This document shows positions 55,490 to 64,000 of a DNA stretch of 64,000 nt, piece by piece. A program made the position numbers and the translations under genes. Positions within the stretch are counted from its first letter, which is position 1, and the number at the start of each line of letters is the position of its first letter. The stretch comes from Macrotis lagotis (taxonomy: Eukaryota > Chordata > Mammalia > Peramelemorphia > Peramelidae), in assembly GCF_037893015.1 (NCBI RefSeq), contig NC_133658.1:880989043-881053042 (forward strand). The letters are read 5' to 3'. The notes beneath the pieces were generated by a model that saw only the letters and a list, made by a program, of their open reading frames with translations, ran no database searches and was not told the origin of the DNA.

Positions 55490-56280
55490 TTATAAATTTG
55501 TATCTGTTTTTATTATATTTTGAATTTCTCTCTCCTGCCTTAACTCCACATTAGAGAAGACCAACATTTGTTATAGGGATGTACATAGAACCATACAATA
55601 CATACTTCCATATATCAGTTCTTTTCCTGGAAGTGGATAGCATTTTCTTTCACAAGCTCTTTGAATAATCATCTCACTCAGAATAGCTTAGTCATTCACA
55701 ATTACTCTTTGAACAATATTGCTGTTATTGAATACAACATTCTCTTATTTCATGTTAGTCTTTCCATGTTTTCTAAAACCAATCTGCTCATTTCTTATAA
55801 CACACTAGTATTTCATCCCAATTATAAATCACAACTTATTCAGCCATCCTGAATTGACAGACTCTCTACTTTTCAGTTCTTTGTCACCACAAAGAGAACT
55901 ACTATAAATATTTTAGAACATTTAATCTCTTCTCCTTTTTCCATGATCAGCTTGGGAAATTAATATATTGATAGCTCTTTGGGAATAATTCCAAATTGCA
56001 CTCTAAAATGGTTGGATCACTTCACAATTCCACCAACGGCGTATTAGCATCCCAATTTTTCCACATCCCCTCCAACATTTCTCATTTTCCTTTCTATCAC
56101 TGTAGCCTATTTCAAAGGTATGAGATGGTACCCCAGAGTTGTTTTAGTTTAAATTTCTCTAATCAATAATAATTTAGTACAATTTTTATATGATTATATA
56201 TAGCTTTGATATCTTCCTCCAAAAACTGCCTCTTTACATCCTTCAATCATTCATCAATTAGGGAATAGTTACTAATTACA
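55490..56280 (-). mobile_element. L1 ORF2 end and 3' region, antisense
   Basis: Antisense marsupial L1 order: CAGCCATCCTGAATTGACAG, CAGTTCTTTGTCACCACAAAG, AATGGTTGGATCACTTCACAATTCC, CACATCCCCTCCAACATTTC and AATTTCTCTAATCAATAATAATTTAG. Decayed. Confidence 0.8.
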
Positions 56281-57023
56281 AGGAGAGAACATCTTGGAAT
56301 ACAAAATACCAAAAGGTTAACAATCAATCATAATTGAATATAATAATAAACTGAATAAAATCTTATTAGGGAGAATTTAATGAATAAAGAACCTTTAAGA
56401 ATTTCTAATGAAAATGAGAATGTACCTTAAATTACAATGAGATTATATTTTATGAAAATATACTTTGAAATGTGAACACAGGGTTCAGCAGAAACAAAGA
56501 AAGTTAACATCAAGTAGATACTTATATTCTAAAGGAGAAAAGACAAACGTCCCTTGAGAACTCTAATGTCAAAGGTCACAAAAGGAATGAAATAAAACTA
56601 GCAGATAGCCTGTAATGATTTTGTTTATGTTAAAATTACAAAAAAGCATAGAAGTCAGTGACCCTCTCTTCAATACAATAAATAATATATATCTAAAACC
56701 AAGAACTAACATTTTATGAAATGGAAAAATAATTGTGTACCAGTAAGATAAGATAATGTCTATTATTCTAGAAATCCTAGCTGTAGCAAGAAGAAAAATA
56801 AATTAAGCACAGGCAAAGAGGAACCAAAATTATAATTTTTTGCAGGTGGATGATGATCTATTTAAACCCAGAGATTTATTAAAAATTAATTGAAGCAATA
56901 ATCTCAACAAAGGAGTAGAATCTAAAATAAACTCAAATAAATCAGCCTTCCTATGTTTTGCCAAGAAAACAAAACATGAAGAGATATTCAATATAACTAC
57001 AAAATTTATTAAAAATTTGTGGA

Positions 57024-57175
57024 ATTTGGCAGCTAGGTGGCATAGTGACAGAGTACTGACCCTGCTGTCAGGAGGACCTGAGTTCAAATTCGACCTCAGA
57101 TACTTAATAATTACCTAGCTGTGGGACTTTGGGCAAGTCACTTAACCTCATTGCCTTGCAAAAAAACAGGAAAAA
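57024..57175 (+). mobile_element. tRNA-headed SINE (outer of a nested pair)
   Basis: GGCAGCTAGGTGGCATAGTG to CCTTGCAAAAAAACAGG. The sequence TTGTGGAATT before it recurs only after the second SINE (57427-57436), so the second SINE and a TATA tract lie within this one's tail. Confidence 0.9.
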
Positions 57176-57191
57176 AAAGATAACCAAAACA

Positions 57192-57268
57192 TATATATAT
57201 ATATATATATATATATGTATTTATATGTATATATATATATATGTGTATATATGTGTATATATGTATGT
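57192..57268. repeat. (AT)n and (TATG)n microsatellite
   Basis: Perfect AT run, then TATATGTG units between the two SINEs. Confidence 0.92.
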
Positions 57269-57270
57269 AT

Positions 57271-57424
57271 AAGGGGCAGCAAGGTGGCACAGTGGATAGA
57301 GTGCCGGCCCTGGAGTCAGGAGTACTTGAGTTCAAATCTGGCCTCAGACACTTAATAATTACCTATCTGTGTGGCCTTGGGCAAGCCACTTAACCCCATT
57401 GACTTGCAAAAACCTAAAAAAAAA
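57271..57424 (+). mobile_element. tRNA-headed SINE (inner)
   Basis: GGGGCAGCAAGGTGGCACAG to ACTTGCAAAAACCTAAAAAA; near consensus. Confidence 0.93.
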
Positions 57425-57831
57425 AATTGTGGAATTCACTTACCAAGATACATATAAGAACTTAGCAATACAACTTCAAAACATTCTTTTCAGAAATAAT
57501 AGAAATTTCAATAATTTGAGATATATTCATTGTTTTATGGTTACCTCATGCCAATATAATACTATTTGTGGGAAGAGTAGTTAATTTACTTATTCAGTGC
57601 CATACCTTTCAAACTACCAAAGATTTACATTACAAAACTAGGGGAAAATAATAATACAATTCATTTGAAAGGACAAATGATCAAGAATTTCAGAAGAAAT
57701 GATGGGAAAAAAGGTGAAAAGGAAAAGGACCCATCAGTATCATACTTCAAAGCAATAATCACCAAAATTATTGGATAATTGTTAAACACAAAAAGTTAAT
57801 CAGCAAACAGACAACAGCAAAAGATGGTAGA

Positions 57832-58019
57832 CTATAGATGCAGAACAAAGCATAAATTTTCAGATGTGGCCAATTTGTACTTTTGTTTACCTAGTTATGA
57901 TCATTTGTTTCAAGGGATTTTTGTCATTTTTATTTTTTTTTATCAATCTTGCCAATCTGATAGATAAAGAATTTGAGTTGTTAGAATTTATATTTCTCTA
58001 ATTAGTGGATTTGGTTTAT
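57832..58019. repeat. Left arm of a ~187-bp inverted repeat
   Basis: Matches the reverse complement of 58400-58520 joined to 59458-59522 at high identity. Ends are CTATAGATGCAGAACAAAG outside and AATTAGTGGATTTGG inside. The inner part resembles L1 ORF2 antisense (CTAATTAGAGAAAT); the outer part is unassigned. Confidence 0.88.
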
Positions 58020-58104
58020 TTTTTATAATATTATTATAGATATTTTTAATTAGACAGAAGCCTTCTTTAAGGAGGGGGAGATTTAGTATGAAAAGGGAAG
58101 GGTG

Positions 58105-58162
58105 ATGAAGAAGAAGGAGGAGGAGGAGGAGGAGGAAGAAGATGATGATGATGATGATGAAG
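58105..58162. repeat. (GAG)n(GAT)n microsatellite in the inverted-repeat loop
   Basis: GGAGGAGGAGGA followed by GATGATGATGAT. Confidence 0.9.
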
Positions 58163-58399
58163 ACTTATTGAAGCATTTTTTAAATAAAATGAACAGTAGT
58201 GAACAGATAAACTACAAATAAAGAGTTAAGATAAGGACGGTTTTGAAATTTATGAGTTGAATTTATTATCTACTTTTAAAAATATGAGGTAGACATCATA
58301 GAGATTTGAGGTGTCATAAAGTCTTTTTCTATGTTTCTTGGTGTATGTCAAGTTTCAAAACATTTAAAAAATTTTAAAAATAAATAAAATTTTAAAAAT

Positions 58400-59522
58400 A
58401 CACTAAATCCACTAATTAGAGAAATACAAATTCTAACAACTCTGAAATTCTATATCTATCAGATTGGCAAGATTGATAAAAAAAATAAAATGACAAAAAT
58501 CTCTTGAAACAAATGATCATCAAAAGAAATGTAGTAAATTGGAAAACAATCTTTACAACTAATGATTCTGACAAAGGACTCATTTCTAAAATATACAGAG
58601 GATTGAGTCATATTTTTAAAACAAAAAGCCATTCCCCAATTGACAAATGGTCAAAGGATATGCAAAGGCAATTTACAGATGAGGAGATCAAAGCAATCCA
58701 GAGTCATATGAAAAAATGCTCTAAATCATTAATGACTAGAGAAATGCAAATTAAAACTTCTCTGAGGTACCACCTCACACCTCTCAAACTGGCCAATATG
58801 ACCAGAAAGGATAATGATCATTGTTGGAAGGGTTGTGGGAAATCTGGGACACTATTACACTGTTGGTGGAGCTGTGAACTCATCCAACATTTCTGGAGAG
58901 AAATTTGGAACTACGCCCAAAGGGCAACAAAAATGAGCATACCCTTTGATCCAGAAATACCACTACTGGGTCTATACCCTGAAGAGATCATGAAAAAGGG
59001 TAAAAACATCACTTGTACAAAAATTTTTATAGCAGCCCTGTTTGTGGTGGCAAAGAATTGTAAATCAAGTAAATGTCCTTCCATTGGGGAATGGCTTAGC
59101 AAACTGTGGTATATGTATGTCATGGAACACTATTGTTCTATTAGAAACCAGGAGGGATGGGATTTCAGGGAAGCCTGGAGGAATTTGCATGAGCTGATGC
59201 TGAGTGAGATGAATAGAACTAGAGAAACACTGTACACCCTAACAGCAACATGGGGGGCGGGGGTGATGATCAACCTTGAAGGACTCTCTCATTCCATCAG
59301 TGCAACAATCAGGAACAATTTGGGACTGTCTGCAAAGGAGAGTGCCATCTGTATCCAGATAAAGAGCCATGGAGTTTGAACAAAGTTCAAGGACTATTCC
59401 CCCTAATTTAGAAAAAAACAAACCCGAGATCTTAAAAAAAAAGAAACAAATGATCATAATTAGGTAAACAAAAGTACAAATTGGACACATCTGAAAATTT
59501 ATGCTTTTTTCTGCACCTGTAG
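58400..59522. repeat. Right arm of the inverted repeat, split by an L1
   Basis: 58400-58520 and 59458-59522 together mirror the left arm. Removing 58521-59442 and one target copy restores a continuous arm. Confidence 0.88.
58521..59442 (+). mobile_element. Young 5'-truncated L1 with open ORF2 C terminus
   Basis: Inserted L1 with perfect 15-bp target copies GAAACAAATGATCAT at 58506-58520 and 59443-59457. The ORF2 frame is open without a stop to 59379, about 285 codons, and shows HSPIDKWSKDMQRQF, REMQIKTSLRYHLTPL, then the cysteine-rich CX3CX7HX4C motif (CWKGCGKSGTLLHC) and IPLLGLYPE, the usual C terminus of L1 ORF2p. The endonuclease and reverse transcriptase are missing, so it cannot move by itself. 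Its 3' end stops inside the 3' UTR, about 195 bp before the end seen in the copies at 18431 and 21296, yet has an A-run and target copies. Confidence 0.95.
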
Positions 59523-60825
59523 AAATATAAAGCAGGAGATCACTAGTAAGAAAATCTTTCTGTCTTCATTTAGTCATCCCTTCTCCAATGAACCCTCCAC
59601 CACAACTATCAGTTAACAGTGAAACTAAAAAAACCTGAGTATGATCCAGACAAGTGATTTGTCATGCAAGCCATGCAGCTGTAGAAATGAATTGAACTCA
59701 AGGCTCTCAGTAGCATGAGAAGCCTTGACCCCGATTTCTATCTAATTTATAGAGTTTGAAGGGAGTGATAAACAGGATTTAAGAATGATGCCATCTCGTT
59801 TCTTATTAGTCATCTTGTGAAATGACCAAAATGAAGTGATTCACATGATGCTGAACTTCACAAAATGGTGGACAAAGGCAAAATGGCATCACTCATGTTA
59901 TTTTTAATGTAACATTCCCCTCTTTTACTCTGGAACCCTCAACATTCAGGATCACTTATATAAACTCTTTATCTCTAGGGATTTGTAGATGGAATGATAG
60001 TCTAATTTAAAGGGAATCAAAGGAATGTGTGAGGCACTAAGAGTACAAGCAGAATCATAATTTCATATATCCCATAGAGAGGGACAGATCTTGTTAAATA
60101 GACTCTATAGATACAATAAATTAGGATACAAATAAAACTACTTAGAGGACTCATTATGTACCAAGGTAACCAAGAAAACTCAGCAAACATAAATACTATT
60201 AAACAAAATGTCAATAATATAATATAGTAATACAATTCAATTATCCCTTCCATATCATGGAACTTAGAGGTGTGTTCCCCCCAACCCTAACCACTTCATG
60301 ATCTGGTAAATCTACATAAAATTTTTTGTCTGTCCCTTTATAACAAAGAAGTCTGAATCAATTTTTTTTGACTTTTTATTTTGATGACTACTTAGTACCT
60401 TATCGCAAAATTTGACTTAAGTATTTGGTCATAGTCTATATTACACAGTACTACACATATATTTTATGCATTTCTGAGTTTCTAAACTTTTTCTGTGTCA
60501 TCTGTAGGCCTTCACATGTCATCTACAGCTTCCATAAAACTCCCAAATTCCCATTTAAGTCCTTATGATGACCCACAATATATCAGAACTTTGATAGGAA
60601 AAATTGTGATGTAGGAGGGATAACTGTAAGGCTTAAATATATATTTAAATATATTAAATAACATCAAGTCTTTTATAACCTGATCATCCACTCCCAATGT
60701 CCATTTAATCAGCACATTTCATCTTGAGTACCAGATGTCCAACATCTTCCCTTAGATATTCTAGAACAGGTCTCTTTATCAGGGCAGCTCTAAAGGGGAT
60801 TCTTTTACTTATTTATTTATTTCTA
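59523..60825. other. Unassigned AT-rich sequence
   Basis: No gene or named repeat that I can support. Confidence 0.35.
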
Positions 60826-60967
60826 ATTTTATTTGAGGCAATGGGGTTAAGTGACTTGCCCAAGGTCACACAGCTAGGTAATTATTAAGTGTCTGAGGCC
60901 TAATTTGAACTCAGGTCCTCCTGATTCCAAGGCTGGTGTTCTATCCACTGCACCACCTAGCTGCCCC
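60826..60967 (-). mobile_element. tRNA-headed marsupial SINE
   Basis: TTGAGGCAATGGGGTTAAGTG to CACCTAGCTGCCCC, antisense, near consensus. Confidence 0.95.
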
Positions 60968-61464
60968 AAGGATTCTTCTAGTAAATCTGTTTCTCTACTT
61001 TCAAGTTATTTACAGAGATTTCTAGGTAATTCTACTAGAATCGGCCAATAATTTAGTATAACCTCTTAAATTTCCAATAACTAGTTCATGTGTTGAAAAT
61101 CAGCTCAAGTCTTATGCTTTTGAATCTTAACAACAGGGCTATAAGAAAAACATCAAATTGGGAACCACAATTCACCTGAAATTTCTTAGACTCAGTTTTT
61201 ACATACCATTTGCTATTTTTATCTTTACCTAAACCTTGTATCTGATATAGACCATCAACAGACTGAAGGAAGAATATATATTTTTTTAAATCTATGAGGT
61301 TCTGACTTGGAAAATAATCTCTCTTAAAATTATCACACTGAGACTTTAAAATAGGAAAAAAATTTTCACTTTCTTAACAATTACCAAGGCAATTTTATAT
61401 GTAAAATTCACTAAAAATATATCTGCATATCTAATTAAAACCATTTGGAAACAAAATACATATG

Positions 61465-61514
<50 letters not shown>

Positions 61515-63110
61515 CAGCTCTTAGAAAACAGAGTCTGATTCTGTTGTTCACTCTCAAGATTTACTCTTTCACTTAAATTAGAAGACTTCCATCTTTGTCT
61601 TATCCCCTTTTGAGGATATTATCCCCATATCACTCCAAAAGAATGAAGTGCTTCAAATACACTATCTTATACATGAATATACATTAGCAAGTCCAAAATC
61701 TCATTTACCTAATTTTTTAGGATGTGAAATTGGCCATAAATGCAGATTAAAACAGCAAGCTCTTTCATATTTACATCCTATTACAACTCAAAAGTTTAAA
61801 ATTAATCATTGCAACAGTGAAAGATTCCACCATTCACCTATCTTGATTATAGAAATTTGCTATGAAAGGAAAAGGAGGGAAATGGTTATGGCAATATCAA
61901 GACTGTCCCCTTAATGTCATAGATTGACCTGACATAAGACATAACAAGGGAAAAACCTCCTTTACCTTTATTTGATTCCAAGCAAGATTCATAGTTAACA
62001 GTCAATCATGAAGCAAATTTTCACATTTATTGACAAAGTATCAATAAAAAACGTTCAGAATTAACCATGTAGGAAAATTTCCTGTTCAGAAAGGGAAAAA
62101 AAAAGCACAGTGGAGAAATTGAGTCAAGAGGTTCCTATGCTAAGGCCATCCTTTCAATTTTTACTAGATACCAACATCTATCTATAACAATTCTCAGAGT
62201 ACATTCCCTTTTTTGACAGCTTATGACATTCCCTTTGAAAGGTGGACTTTTGGTCTTATGACAATCCAGACAACCATATTTGAAATAAAAACTTAGAGAA
62301 TAACAGATTAGAGTATCATGAGATTTTACCTCAAATAAAATTTCACTAATCACAACATAAAACTAGGTTATTATTATTCTCTTCATGTCACAAACACAAT
62401 GAACAATGAGCAATAAAAAAGACATTTCATTTATCCTTCATTTATGAATTAAGAATAGAAGCATTCTGGAGTTTTTTCACACATAGTAAATTTTTGACTC
62501 AAAATCCCCCAAAATTCTGACCATAGTAAGTCTCCAATCTTTGTTGTCTATTCACTCCTAAGGCAAGATTGAAATCTTTGAATCTAAGTTCTATTGTTAG
62601 TAAGTTAACTCAAAGATATAACTTCACTACAGACTATTTAATAACTGGTACAATTTCTTAATTTTCATAAGCTAAATAATCTATCAATTAAAACACACTC
62701 TTTACTGCAAGGAAACTTGCAAATTTCTCCACTTTGACTGGGAGAAGTCCTATTTTCTCAAATTTCAGTGCTTGACAATTTTATCACACACTCTCAGTCA
62801 CAAGAAGTTCACAATTAAAGTTCACTTAAGGGGTTAAAGGCTTAAGGGGTCTGTGCTACTTCTCTTCTCAACACTAGATTGCTTTTATTATCTACTTTAA
62901 AAAAATGTCCCATTAAACATTTAACAGTTTTAAAACATTTTATCACATTATTTTAATAGCTCAATTTATAATCTAATTACATCTAGAAGAAAAGAGAAGT
63001 TACTTTTTCTAATAGTGTTTCTGATACAATGGTTCCTCAAATTTCACAATATCAGAAAAAAAATTTAGAAACACAATAAAAACATGCATAAAACCATATA
63101 TTTAAAACAT
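60968..63110. other. Unassigned AT-rich sequence
   Basis: I recognise no gene, exon or repeat apart from the GT tract at 61466-61512. Two short open frames (61648-61914 plus, 62135-62353 minus) look like chance. Confidence 0.35.
61466..61512. repeat. Microsatellite (GT)n
   Basis: About 23 perfect GT units. Confidence 0.97.
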
Positions 63111-63113
63111 GAA

Positions 63114-63216
63114 ATGGAAAGGAGAGGAGAGGAGAAGAAGGGAAGGGAGGGGAAAGGAGGGGAGGAGGGGGAGGGGAGGGGACAGGAGGAGAAGAGAGGG
63201 GAGAGGAGAGGGAAAA
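63114..63216. repeat. Purine-rich (GGAGA/GGGA)n tract
   Basis: Imperfect AGGAGAGG and GGGGAGG units; the top strand has almost no pyrimidine. Confidence 0.9.
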
Positions 63217-63217
63217 G

Positions 63218-63425
63218 GAAAGTTCATAACTCCACCAACAATGCATTAATGTTTCAGGTTTCCCACATCCCCTTCAACATTTTTCATTTTCCTTTTTTGT
63301 TATATTAGTCAATCTAATAAGTGTGAGGTGCATTTCTCTACTCAATAGTGATTTAGAGCATTTTTTTCACATGACTTTAGCTAGTTTTGATATTTCTGTA
63401 AGACCAGATTTTTAACTCTGGTCTT
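63218..63425 (-). mobile_element. L1 ORF2 fragment, antisense
   Basis: TTCATAACTCCACCAACAATGC, CCACATCCCCTTCAACATTTTTC, TTAGTCAATCTAATAAGTGTGAGG and AATAGTGATTTAGAGCA. 63426-63800 after it is unassigned. Confidence 0.88.
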
Positions 63426-63804
63426 TCTGATCCATGCATTTCTCCACACTACAGCCTTAAAATAGCAAATTTATTTTGTCTTAAGTTCTGATTTTCCACA
63501 ATTATGTTATAGGAGAAAACATTTCACTATAAATGACATCATGCCATGATTTAGTTTCAAAACAGGCTTTGGCCAAATCAAATCTGGATTTTTAATTATA
63601 AATAATAACCACATGAAATTTCTCATATCCTTCTTATTTCAAAGAGATCAAAACCTCTTGCAAACCTCTTTCCAAAACTCCAAAACTATTGACTTTCAAA
63701 CCTCTACTCACATTGTCAGTGCAAATCAACTTCAAAGTTCTTTAGCTTTTTAACTATTCTCCTCTCATTCCTACTTGCTTAAACTTTTTCTTTTACAAGT
63801 ATGT

Positions 63805-64000
63805 GCTGTTGCTGTTCAGTCCTGTCAGATTCTTCATGATCCCATTTGGATTATTTTTTTTTTTTTTGGAAAAAATACTGGAGTGATCTGTCATTTTCTT
63901 CTCCAGTTTATTTTATAAATTAGGAAACTGAGGCAAACCTTGAGTCAGGTTCAAAGTCAGCCTCAGATACTTCCTAGCTTTATTACCATGAACAAGTCAC
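63805..64000 (-). mobile_element. Long-type SINE/MIR at the window edge
   Basis: TGCTGTTCAGTCCTGTCAG, CCCATTTGGATTA, TTCTTCTCCAGTTTATTTTATA and AAACTGAGGCAAACC in antisense order. From 63950 CAGCCTCAGATACTTCC to ACAAGTCAC is a sense SINE piece cut by the edge. Confidence 0.75.

Larger units (their letters stand above)
56670..57830 (+). mobile_element. L1 ORF2 RT-region relic, split by SINEs
   Basis: L1 ORF2 words in order: AGAAATCCTAGCTGTAGCAAG, a broken active-site segment TTTTTGCAGGTGGATGATGA (56837), AAAATTAATTGAAGCAATAATC. After the SINE pair come ACTACCAAAGATTTACATTAC and CAAAGCAATAATCACCAAAATTATTGG. Stops throughout. Confidence 0.75.

Noticed and set aside
59523-63110. Possible endogenous retrovirus in the long AT-rich stretch
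   Set aside because: I found no gag, pol or env motif, no primer-binding site and no paired LTR ends that I could defend.

Overview
This is mammalian, and almost certainly marsupial, nuclear DNA. The main evidence is dozens of tRNA-headed SINEs. They share a head like GGGGCAGCTAGGTGGCGCAG, a B-box-like GAGTTCAAATCC, a MIR/CORE-like middle and a tail ending CCTTGCAAAAACCTAAAA, a type I know from marsupial genomes. Marsupial-type L1 3' ends and many old L2, CR1/L3 and MIR copies agree. The SINE tail suggests an Australian, perhaps dasyurid, species, but that is a weak inference. No bacterial-type features are present.

The only host gene I can support is the 5' part of TNFRSF8 (CD30), on the minus strand. 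Exon 1 (signal peptide, 42510-42572) lies in a CpG island. Exon 2 is at 26977-27049, exon 3 at 7896-8018 and exon 4 at 3507-3659. All four junctions have GT/AG sites, the phases are consistent (0, 1, 1, then 1 onward), and together they give a 137-residue N terminus: a 21-residue signal peptide plus TNFR cysteine-rich repeats. Introns 1, 2 and 3 are about 15.5, 19.0 and 4.2 kb. The rest of the gene (stalk, membrane segment, TRAF-binding tail) lies beyond the left edge.

About 1.2 kb downstream of exon 4, in intron 4, a 60-bp piece matches exon 4 coding sequence at 57 of 60 positions (46 in a row). It sits inside an old L2 element with non-matching flanks. This is the most unusual item in the window.

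The rest is repeats. Intron 3 holds L2, CR1 and SINE copies. Intron 2 holds a long CR1/L3 relic, two young L1 3' ends with clear target-site duplications, and an unusual ~63-bp minisatellite. Intron 1 holds SINEs, a long GGAA tract and a pair of related 150-bp segments. Upstream of the gene (43-64 kb) are a decayed non-LTR reverse transcriptase with a C-terminal zinc-finger-like motif, a GTGATG tract, a purine-rich higher-order repeat, several L1 fragments, and an inverted repeat whose right arm is split by a young L1. I see no host gene in the upstream 21 kb, and most of 59.5-63.1 kb is AT-rich sequence I cannot assign.
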